Source: Dehalococcoidales bacterium (GTDB lineage: Bacteria; Chloroflexota; Dehalococcoidia; Dehalococcoidales; UBA5760). Taken from it: a stretch of 6,367 nt of DNA. The stretch spans positions 1-6,367 of the forward strand of contig DAOWJG010000112.1 of assembly GCA_030640485.1 (NCBI GenBank), read 5' to 3'. Every line of letters starts with the position of its first letter. Within the stretch, counting starts at the first letter, position 1. Shown here one piece after another: positions 1 to 4,293 of the stretch. The notes beneath the pieces are model-generated. The model had not been told where the DNA came from. It made no database searches and saw nothing but the letters and a program-made list of their open reading frames with translations. A program made the position numbers and the translations under genes.

Positions 1-86
1 CCCTTACCATCGCCAGTGAAGACCTGAACCAAACCCTGACAAGATGGTTCTGATGACGAATCCCGCTGCGATGCCTCTTCTGTCAA
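1..86 (-). CDS. cobO: Cob(I)alamin adenosyltransferase, N-terminal part (gene runs off the window)
   Basis: Only about 28 residues are inside the window. A Ser/Glu-rich N-terminus (TEEASQRDSSSEPSCQ) leads into GLVQVFTGDGKG, the start of the P-loop strand typical of the CobO/CobA/BtuR family (usual form GLVQVYTGNGKGKTT). That family transfers the adenosyl group of ATP to cob(I)alamin in the cytoplasm during coenzyme B12 synthesis or salvage. The chosen start is TTG at 86-84, because GAGGAG at 98-93 lies 6 nt upstream; a second TTG at 89-87 is too close. The frame is closed by a TAG a short way upstream, and it contains no ATG or GTG. The rest of the P-loop and the domain lie beyond position 1, so function rests on a short but distinctive motif. 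It is transcribed divergently from hisA. Confidence 0.72.
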   Translation of the reverse strand, partial: MTEEASQRDSSSEPSCQGLVQVFTGDGK

Positions 87-134
87 CAAAAGCTCCTCAC
101 TAGAAGTCAACAATAAAATAACGAGGTAATAGAA

Positions 135-163
135 AGTCTAACAACCTAAACCAACCATGTCAA
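135..163 (-). promoter_or_regulatory. Candidate sigma-70 promoter for cobO
   Basis: On the minus strand TTGACA (163-158, perfect -35) is followed after 17 nt by TAGACT (140-135, 4 of 6 matches to TATAAT). Transcription would start near 128, giving a leader of about 40 nt, too short for a cobalamin riboswitch. A 5-bp dyad ATGTC-AAGC-GACAT (157-170) overlaps the -35 box and could be an operator or chance. Confidence 0.5.
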
Positions 164-183
164 GCGACATCCAGGACGGATTA

Positions 184-213
184 TTGTTAACCACCCAGTA
201 ATAATGATATGAT
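184..213 (+). promoter_or_regulatory. Candidate sigma-70 promoter for hisA-hisI
   Basis: TTGTTA (184-189) and TATGAT (208-213) are separated by 18 nt and match the -35 and -10 consensus at 4 and 5 of 6 positions. Transcription would begin near 220, about 43 nt before the proposed hisA start. The alternative -10 GATAAT (211-216) overlaps. Confidence 0.45.
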
Positions 214-245
214 AATGAGCACGATGTCAAAAATTTCAGCGACGG

Positions 246-253
246 AAAGGAGA
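246..253 (+). promoter_or_regulatory. Ribosome binding site that decides the hisA start
   Basis: AAAGGAGA is a strong Shine-Dalgarno sequence. Its last G (252) is 10 nt from the ATA at 263, where homologous HisA proteins begin. No ATG, GTG or TTG lies in frame nearby, and an in-frame TAA at 254-256 rules out any start further upstream. Confidence 0.7.
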
Positions 254-262
254 TAAGCCAAC

Positions 263-976
263 ATAGACATAATCCCGGCGATAGACATTAGAAAAGGTAA
301 GTGCGTTCGCCTTTACCAGGGTGACTATGACCAGGAAACAGTATTCTCTGATAACCCGGTAGAAGTAGCTCTGGAGTGGCAATCACTGGGGGCACCAAGA
401 GTACATGTTGTTGACCTAGATGGTGCCGCTGGCGATGGGCTTTATAATCTGGACATCATCACTGAAATAGCCAGTGCTCTACTAATTCCCACCCAAGCGG
501 GTGGTGGCATCCGCCACCTAGAGACGATAGAAGAACTGCTGAGAGTGGGCATAGACCGCGTGATCCTGGGCACAGCGGCGGTAGAAGACCCCGCACTGAT
601 TAAAGAGGCGTGCCATAACTTTAGCGAATCTATCATTGTTGGCATTGATACCTGGGAAGGGCGTATTGCCATACACGGCTGGCAAGAGCATACTGAGCTA
701 AAGGCGATAGAGTTTACTAAATCAATGGTTGAGCTGGGGGTAAGGCGTTTTATCTATACCGATATTAGCCGCGACGGCACCCTCACTGAGCCCAACCTTA
801 TTGCTATTGCCGAACTAGTTAATATCATCAGATTGCCCATCATTGCCGCCGGCGGTATTTCCTCAATAACTCATCTTGGACTGCTGGGACAGCTCGGCGT
901 CGAGGGAGCCATAGTGGGCAAGGCACTTTACACCGGGAACATTAATCTGAAAGAGGCGCTAGCTACCATCAGCTAA
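263..976 (+). CDS. hisA: HisA, ProFAR isomerase, with apparent ATA start codon
   Basis: 1-(5-phosphoribosyl)-5-[(5-phosphoribosylamino)methylideneamino]imidazole-4-carboxamide isomerase, the Amadori step of histidine synthesis, a cytoplasmic TIM barrel. Read from 263 the product is 237 residues, the usual family length. Its N-terminus, (M)DIIPAIDIRKGKCVRL, carries catalytic Asp8. Further motifs are AGGGIR at 79-84, VGID with the second catalytic Asp at about 129, YTDISRDGT with Thr at about 166, and phosphate-binding AAGGISS at 195-201 and GAIVGKALYTG at 215-225. The first conventional start in frame is GTG at 545 (residue 95), which would delete Asp8 and a third of the barrel, so it cannot be the real start. 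The gene therefore seems to start at ATA, unless ATG was miscalled or mutated. It is 29 nt upstream of hisI. The usual partner hisF is not adjacent. Confidence 0.93.
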   Translation: MDIIPAIDIRKGKCVRLYQGDYDQETVFSDNPVEVALEWQSLGAPRVHVVDLDGAAGDGLYNLDIITEIASALLIPTQAGGGIRHLETIEELLRVGIDRVILGTAAVEDPALIKEACHNFSESIIVGIDTWEGRIAIHGWQEHTELKAIEFTKSMVELGVRRFIYTDISRDGTLTEPNLIAIAELVNIIRLPIIAAGGISSITHLGLLGQLGVEGAIVGKALYTGNINLKEALATIS

Positions 977-1005
977 ATGGTGGGAAAAAGCAGCCTTATC
1001 AGGGG

Positions 1006-1362
1006 GTGAGGCAGATAACTAATCTAAAGTTTAACGAACAGGGGCTTATCCCAGCCATAGTGCAGGATGCTGATACTGGTGAGGTACTGATGCTAGCCTA
1101 TATGAACGAGGCGGCGCTACGCCGAACCCTATCCAGTAAGGAAGCCTGGTTTTACAGCCGAAGCCGACAGGAGCTATGGCACAAGGGCGAAACCTCAGGC
1201 AATATAATCAAGGTACTTTCCGTATGGAAAGACTGCGATAGCGATACCATTCTGATTCGAGGTGAACCTACCGGCCCGGTATGCCACACCGGCAATAAGA
1301 CCTGTTTCTTTCAAAAGATAACCAGGCAAGATATAGAGGCAAGTCACCCAGAGGAAGTCTAA
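1006..1362 (+). CDS. hisI: HisI, phosphoribosyl-AMP cyclohydrolase
   Basis: Opens the adenine ring of phosphoribosyl-AMP in histidine synthesis; it makes the intermediate that HisA, encoded just upstream, uses next. The 118-residue product is the stand-alone cyclohydrolase, without a fused HisE pyrophosphohydrolase domain. Visible motifs are LIPAIVQDADTGEVLMLAYM (14-33), SRSRQELWHKGETSGN (51-66), DCDSD (76-80, Mg-binding Asp residues and Zn ligand Cys77), and PVCHTGNKTCFF with Zn ligand cysteines 93 and 100. The start is GTG at 1006. A purine run (AGGGG, 1001-1005) directly abuts it, which is poor spacing, but GGGAAAAAG lies further up and no other start fits the family N-terminus. Its stop codon overlaps that of the convergent DUF1385 gene. 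Confidence 0.95.
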   Translation: MRQITNLKFNEQGLIPAIVQDADTGEVLMLAYMNEAALRRTLSSKEAWFYSRSRQELWHKGETSGNIIKVLSVWKDCDSDTILIRGEPTGPVCHTGNKTCFFQKITRQDIEASHPEEV

Positions 1363-2240
1363 TCTGCCTCTTCAAGCCGGTCAATCTCTACAGCCCTTCT
1401 TAATGCCAATATCGCCACCTCAAGCTGACTATCATCAGGCTCTCTGGTGGTCAGTCTCTGTAACCAAAGCCCGGGAGCCAGAAAAGCCCTAACCAAACCA
1501 CTACTGGTATGCCGGGCACCAAATTGAGTAACCTCATAGGCAAGACCAGCAATAGCCGGAATGAGAATAATTCGCCATAACACCATCAGCCACAGCGACG
1601 GGCGACCAATAAGAGACAAAACGATGATAGCTATAATCAGGACAACGAACAGAAAGCTGGTACCACAACGCATATGGGCCGTTTTGTGTTCCCTGACTAC
1701 CTCAACCTCTAGCGGGACACCGGCCTCATAGGCATTCACTGTCTTGTGCTCAGCGCCGTGATAAGCAAATACCTGCCTAAGGCTAGAGGATAAGGTTAGC
1801 GCCTTGAGGTAAGCGACAAACATAGCCAGCCGAATAAAGCCCTCGACCAAATGAAATACGATAGATGACTCAATATAGACATCAAGTATTTTGGTGAGAA
1901 AGAGGGGGGCAATGAAGAACAAAGCCACCGCAAATGCCACTGAACCGGCTACCATCCCCCAAGCCGCTTTCCCCGAAATCTGCTCCCCTTCCTCCTCCAG
2001 GGATACATTAGCTGAGTAAATGAGGGACTTAATGCCCAAAACTAGAGTCTCAATTAGGACAACTACACCACGAATTACTGGAGTCTGCCTTACCCGGCTG
2101 GTAGCGAACGGCGGCAACGGCTGAGTGTCAATAGCTATGCCGCCATCAGGTCGGCGCACCGCAGTCACCACCGATTTTCGCCCCCGCATCATCACTCCCT
2201 CAATAACTGCCTGACCACCATAATGGAAAATCTTCGCCAC
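1359..2240 (-). CDS. DUF1385 (YqhQ-type) multi-pass membrane protein
   Basis: Member of the DUF1385/COG3872 family (Bacillus YqhQ), described only as a predicted metal-dependent enzyme; no reaction is established. The 293-residue product has the family signature FHYGGQAVIEGVMMRG near the N-terminus (about 5-20), hydrophobic membrane segments at about 57-77, 93-114, 132-149, 195-212 and 217-235, the His-rich AYHGAEHK (159-166), HMRCGTS (189-195), and the C-terminal TTREPDDSQLEVAI (264-277). I chose GTG at 2240 because it yields MAKIFHYGG, has GGGGG 9 nt upstream, and lies downstream of a good promoter. A longer reading from TTG at 2309 starts inside that promoter's -35 box. The gene is separated from rpmE by a terminator, so it is probably its own transcription unit, although rpmE/DUF1385 adjacency is common in several phyla. 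Confidence 0.9.
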   Translation of the reverse strand: MAKIFHYGGQAVIEGVMMRGRKSVVTAVRRPDGGIAIDTQPLPPFATSRVRQTPVIRGVVVLIETLVLGIKSLIYSANVSLEEEGEQISGKAAWGMVAGSVAFAVALFFIAPLFLTKILDVYIESSIVFHLVEGFIRLAMFVAYLKALTLSSSLRQVFAYHGAEHKTVNAYEAGVPLEVEVVREHKTAHMRCGTSFLFVVLIIAIIVLSLIGRPSLWLMVLWRIILIPAIAGLAYEVTQFGARHTSSGLVRAFLAPGLWLQRLTTREPDDSQLEVAILALRRAVEIDRLEEAD

Positions 2241-2280
2241 AGCAAGAATCCCCCAACTACAGCACAAAAATTTCTTCGTC

Positions 2281-2309
2281 ACTATAAGAGCCCCTAACCG
2301 CGATACCAA
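2281..2309 (-). promoter_or_regulatory. Candidate sigma-70 promoter for the DUF1385 gene
   Basis: On the minus strand TTGGTA (2309-2304) and TATAGT (2286-2281, 5 of 6 matches) are 17 nt apart. Transcription would begin near 2274 and leave a leader of about 35 nt before GTG 2240. This placement argues against the TTG at 2309 as a start codon. Confidence 0.5.
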
Positions 2310-2336
2310 CGCCTCTGAGCCACATCAAAACGCGGC

Positions 2337-2374
2337 AATAAACAAAAGGAGCCGCTCAGCAAAAGCCGCTCCTT
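2337..2374 (-). terminator. Rho-independent terminator after rpmE
   Basis: Read on the minus strand, AAGGAGC (2374-2368) pairs with GCTCCTT (2352-2346). The stem continues past one G/G mismatch with GCT/AGC around a 7-nt loop, and it is followed by TTTTGTTTATT. It lies about 20 nt after the rpmE stop and ends the ribosomal protein operon before the DUF1385 promoter. Confidence 0.8.
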
Positions 2375-2394
2375 ACCCTTCGCAATGCGTCTGT

Positions 2395-2601
2395 CTAATC
2401 TTCCAGCTTATAGCGCCGTTTAAACCGCTCCACCCGCCCCGCCTTATCGACCATCCGGCGCTCTCCGGTAAAAAATGGGTGACACTGGCTGCACACCTCA
2501 ACCTTCAAAACCTTCTTGGTAGAACCGGTGATAAAGGTATTACCACAAGAACAAATTACCTTAGCATCGGGAAAATACTGGGGATGAATCTTATCTTTCA
2601 T
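2395..2601 (-). CDS. rpmE: Ribosomal protein L31 (zinc-binding form)
   Basis: A 68-residue large-subunit protein. [10 protein letters not shown] at the N-terminus is canonical, and the four Zn-ligand cysteines are present (Cys17, Cys19, Cys37, Cys40 in CSCG and CSQCHPF), so this is the C+ form rather than the zinc-free paralogue used under zinc limitation. The ATG at 2601 is the family start; a 95-residue reading to 2682 only adds residues in the frame overlapping rpmA. Four nucleotides separate the rpmA stop from this ATG, so translation is probably coupled to rpmA. The nearest strong Shine-Dalgarno sequence is inside rpmA, 24 nt away, with a hairpin in between. Confidence 0.96.
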   Translation of the reverse strand: MKDKIHPQYFPDAKVICSCGNTFITGSTKKVLKVEVCSQCHPFFTGERRMVDKAGRVERFKRRYKLED

Positions 2602-2605
2602 CCGG

Positions 2606-2860
2606 CTAGCTAGCGTAAACGCTAACCTTCCTCCTGTTTCTGCTGGTCGGCTCAAATTTAACAATACCATCAATAAGCGCAAAGAGGGTAAAATCCCTAC
2701 CGACCCCCACGTTATTTCCCGGGTGAATACGAGTGCCTCGCTGCCGAACCAAAATAGTACCCGCGCTCACGCTCTGCCCCGCGTACCTCTTTACTCCCAG
2801 ACGCTTGGCATTACTATCCCGACCATTACGGCTGGAGCCACCTCCCTTTTTATGTGCCAC
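2606..2860 (-). CDS. rpmA: Ribosomal protein L27
   Basis: An 84-residue L27. The basic N-terminal tail, [16 protein letters not shown], reaches the peptidyl transferase centre in the ribosome; the body includes [20 protein letters not shown] and the conserved [18 protein letters not shown]. The start is GTG at 2860, preceded by AAGGGGTGAT at a normal distance. The tail begins directly after the initiator, so there is no Firmicutes-type extension needing Prp protease, and no prp gene is found between rplU and rpmA. It lies 21 nt after rplU and 4 nt before rpmE in one operon. Confidence 0.96.
   Translation of the reverse strand: MAHKKGGGSSRNGRDSNAKRLGVKRYAGQSVSAGTILVRQRGTRIHPGNNVGVGRDFTLFALIDGIVKFEPTSRNRRKVSVYAS
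2611..2635 (-). promoter_or_regulatory. AGGAGG plus hairpin preceding rpmE
   Basis: Within the last codons of rpmA, AGGAGGAAGG (2635-2626) is followed by the perfect hairpin TAGCG-TTTA-CGCTA (2624-2611), then 9 nt to the rpmE ATG. Folding the hairpin would cut the effective Shine-Dalgarno spacing from 24 to about 10 nt. The bases also encode [10 protein letters not shown] of L27, so part of the pattern could come from that coding constraint. Confidence 0.3.
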
Positions 2861-2881
2861 TTGCCATCACCCCTTTTTAAG

Positions 2882-3232
2882 CTACCGAGCCCTATCTGAC
2901 GACTTACCCGATGTCGCCTCCGGTTCAACTATCTTATCTATCGTCAGCCGAGTATAAATCTGGCGATGCCCCGTCTTCTTACGATAGCGCACCTTTGGTT
3001 TATACTTGAAGACAATAATCTTCTTACCCTTGCCCTCACCCTGTGAAGTAGCCACCACCTTCGCCCCACTAACCATGGGACTACCGACAGTTACCTTATC
3101 CCCCTGGGCAATAAGTAATACCCTGTCCAGGTCAACGGTATCACCTTGAGCTACATCCAGCCGCTCTATATCTATAGTCTGGCCCGGTGTCACTCTATAC
3201 TGCTTACCACCAGTTTCAATAATTGCGTAAAT
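2882..3232 (-). CDS. rplU: Ribosomal protein L21, with apparent ATT start codon
   Basis: Large-subunit protein L21; the signature (M)YAIIETGGKQYRVTPGQ opens the protein, and the conserved KIIVFKYKPKVRYRKKTGHRQ lies near residues 72-92. Homologues begin exactly at the residue encoded by ATT 3232-3230, and GGAGG lies 8 nt upstream, ideal spacing. This gives 116 residues, with a polar tail EATSGKSSDRAR beyond the usual end. In-frame alternatives are TTG at 3253 and GTG at 3247. Neither has a Shine-Dalgarno sequence, and both sit at or above the start point predicted from the promoter at 3286-3257, so they could be used only from a read-through or leaderless message. It leads the rplU-rpmA-rpmE operon. 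Confidence 0.93.
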   Translation of the reverse strand: MYAIIETGGKQYRVTPGQTIDIERLDVAQGDTVDLDRVLLIAQGDKVTVGSPMVSGAKVVATSQGEGKGKKIIVFKYKPKVRYRKKTGHRQIYTRLTIDKIVEPEATSGKSSDRAR

Positions 3233-3240
3233 CTTCTCTT

Positions 3241-3245
3241 CCTCC
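3241..3245 (-). promoter_or_regulatory. Ribosome binding site that decides the rplU start
   Basis: GGAGG followed by AAGAGAAG places the ATT of the family N-terminus 8 nt away. Because the site overlaps the GTG and TTG alternatives, it cannot serve either of them. Confidence 0.7.
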
Positions 3246-3256
3246 ACAAACAAGCT

Positions 3257-3286
3257 ATTTTACCAATTACCCATATAGAGTGTCAA
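3257..3286 (-). promoter_or_regulatory. Strong sigma-70 promoter for rplU-rpmA-rpmE
   Basis: On the minus strand TTGACA (3286-3281, perfect) and TAAAAT (3262-3257, 5 of 6) are 18 nt apart, in the short gap between coaE and rplU. The predicted start point near 3250 leaves only a few bases before the GGAGG. The ribosomal genes can therefore be expressed independently of coaE. Confidence 0.65.
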
Positions 3287-3299
3287 ATGCCAGTGGTTA

Positions 3300-3902
3300 T
3301 CACACCCCGCGAGAACTGAGCCCCTGCCACAACTCCTTTACCCTCGCCTTAAGCTCATCAAGGCTACAATCATTCTCAATAACCACATCAGCCTGCCTTA
3401 CCTGCTCTGCTACCGGTAACTGGTAACGAATGCGAGCCAGAGATTCTGACTCCGAGAGTCCCGTTCGGTCCCTAAGCCGCCCCAGGACAATGGTCTCAGA
3501 AGCCACGGTGACCCAGACCTCATCCACCAATGAAGCCCAGCCGACTTCCAGTAAAAGAGGGGCTTCAACCACCACTACCTTAACCCCCTTCTCTCGGTAT
3601 CTCTCAAGCTGAGCCTTTACCCTCTCACCCAGCCGGGGGTGCATTATCTGGTTCAGCCTTGCTAAAGATTCGGAGTTTCCAAATACTATCTCGCCCAGCT
3701 TCTTGCGGCTAATGTCACCATCGGGGGCAAGAATCTGCCGACCAAAGGCAGCCACCACTTCTTGCCATACCTTGGTATCGGACTTGAGGGTTTCATGGCC
3801 TATCTTATCGGCATCGATAATGACCGCCCCCAGCTCCGCCAGAAACTGAGCCACAGTGCTCTTGCCACTACCTATGCCACCAGTAAGACCGATAACCTTC
3901 AT
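3300..3902 (-). CDS. coaE: Dephospho-CoA kinase
   Basis: Phosphorylates the 3'-hydroxyl of dephospho-CoA with ATP, the last step of coenzyme A synthesis, in the cytoplasm. The 200-residue length is normal. Seen in order: P-loop GLTGGIGSGKST (5-16), IDADKIGHE (29-37) for substrate binding, LNQIMHPRL (83-91), VEAPLLLEVGW (112-122), the lid-region RLRDRTGLSESESLARIR (142-159) and QADVVIENDCSLDEL (170-184). The start is ATG at 3902; a weak TTAGGTA precedes it and can be masked by a hairpin in the leader. The stop lies 46 nt before the longest rplU reading, and no terminator separates them, so coaE transcripts may continue into rplU. Confidence 0.95.
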   Translation of the reverse strand: MKVIGLTGGIGSGKSTVAQFLAELGAVIIDADKIGHETLKSDTKVWQEVVAAFGRQILAPDGDISRKKLGEIVFGNSESLARLNQIMHPRLGERVKAQLERYREKGVKVVVVEAPLLLEVGWASLVDEVWVTVASETIVLGRLRDRTGLSESESLARIRYQLPVAEQVRQADVVIENDCSLDELKARVKELWQGLSSRGV

Positions 3903-3905
3903 TAT

Positions 3906-3944
3906 TACCTAACCCCAATCAGTCTAACTGTCCTTAGTTAGGTA
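3906..3944 (-). promoter_or_regulatory. coaE leader with two mutually exclusive hairpins
   Basis: In the mRNA, TACCTAAC (3944-3937) can pair perfectly with GTTAGGTA (3913-3906), which ends 3 nt before the coaE ATG and covers its only Shine-Dalgarno-like bases. Alternatively, CTAACT (3941-3936) pairs perfectly with AGTTAG (3929-3924) across a 6-nt loop and frees the start. The two folds share bases, an arrangement seen in translational switches. No known riboswitch class is recognised. Confidence 0.35.
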
Positions 3945-3960
3945 GTCAAGAAAGAGTACA

Positions 3961-3989
3961 ACAATATAAATAAGGTAATCAAAAGACAA
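3961..3989 (-). promoter_or_regulatory. Possible promoter for coaE
   Basis: On the minus strand TTGTCT (3989-3984) and TATTGT (3966-3961) are 17 nt apart with 4 of 6 matches each. The region is AT-rich, so a chance match is possible. A start near 3954 would include the alternative hairpins in the leader. Confidence 0.28.
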
Positions 3990-4106
3990 TAGGTAAACTA
4001 AATAGATACTGGGGAGGTATCATACTTGCCGATGACCAAATGCTGCCTCGCAGCGCAGTTAGAATCCAGTTAATTGCGTATTTGAAGCTCAAATCAGGTT
4101 TGTCAC
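3990..4106. other. Intergenic stretch without a recognised gene
   Basis: Nothing here can be assigned with confidence. A plus-strand reading frame from ATG 4040 to TAG 4180 encodes 46 residues (it includes SAVRIQLIAYLKLKSGLSLR), but it has no ribosome binding site at a suitable distance and overlaps the broken aldolase gene in antisense. GGGGAGG at 4011-4017 precedes a 15-codon frame starting with TTG 4026. A small dyad GCTGC-CTC-GCAGC (4042-4054) has no T-run and is not a convincing terminator. Confidence 0.4.
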
Positions 4107-4283
4107 TTAGGGAAAGAGAAGAAGATGCCCGCACAAGCCTAGCCCCTGAAATTCAAAAAAGGATAGGCCTCCAGTCATAGTGGACATTCTTGGTCCACGC
4201 TCAAAGCCCTGATCATAAGCCAATATCATTGCCCTTCCATCTGGCATTATTCTTTCTTTTCTTTCTTTTAGTTTTTCTTTCAC
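4107..4283 (-). pseudogene. 5' remnant of a DhnA-type class I fructose-bisphosphate aldolase gene
   Basis: The frame begins at GTG 4283, 6 nt after an excellent AGGAGG (4295-4290) that overlaps the pfk stop. Residues 15-31 read DGRAMILAYDQGFERGP, matching the first strand of archaeal-type/DhnA class I aldolases (usual form ILAYDQGLEHGP), which cleave fructose-1,6-bisphosphate to two triose phosphates. Similarity stops at Pro31 (4191); the following 27 residues (RMSTMTGGLSFFEF and on) do not resemble the family and end at a TAA at 4109-4107. About 230 residues, including the Schiff-base lysine, are missing, so the product cannot be active. Position directly behind a phosphofructokinase fits a former glycolytic operon. 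The N-terminal KEKLKERKER is encoded by a long purine run. Confidence 0.75.
4180..4198. repeat. Inverted repeat at the aldolase break point
   Basis: GTGGAC (4180-4185) and GTCCAC (4193-4198) form a perfect 6-bp dyad around a 7-nt loop. The point where aldolase similarity ends (about 4190) lies in the loop. There is no T-run, so it is not a standard terminator. Confidence 0.5.
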
Positions 4284-4293
4284 CTTTCACCTC

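Noticed and set aside
442..672. Minus-strand reading frame opposite hisA
   Set aside because: Its low-complexity Ser/Met/Ile product is the antisense shadow of a conserved gene.
545..976. hisA starting at GTG 545 (143 residues)
   Set aside because: It would lack catalytic Asp8, the AGGGIR loop and the first third of the barrel, while the upstream sequence is perfect HisA in the same frame back to 263.
2241..2309. N-terminal extension of the DUF1385 protein from TTG 2309
   Set aside because: The TTG is part of a good -35 box, the added residues do not fit the family, and GTG 2240 has a better ribosome binding site.
2602..2682. 95-residue version of L31
   Set aside because: The extra 27 residues overlap rpmA in another frame; the family begins at MKDKIHP.
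4248..4290. Pyrimidine-rich (CTTTCTTTT) tract as a microsatellite or regulatory repeat
   Set aside because: On the coding strand it is simply AAA/GAA/AGA codons for the KEKLKERKER start of the aldolase remnant, though slippage there is possible.
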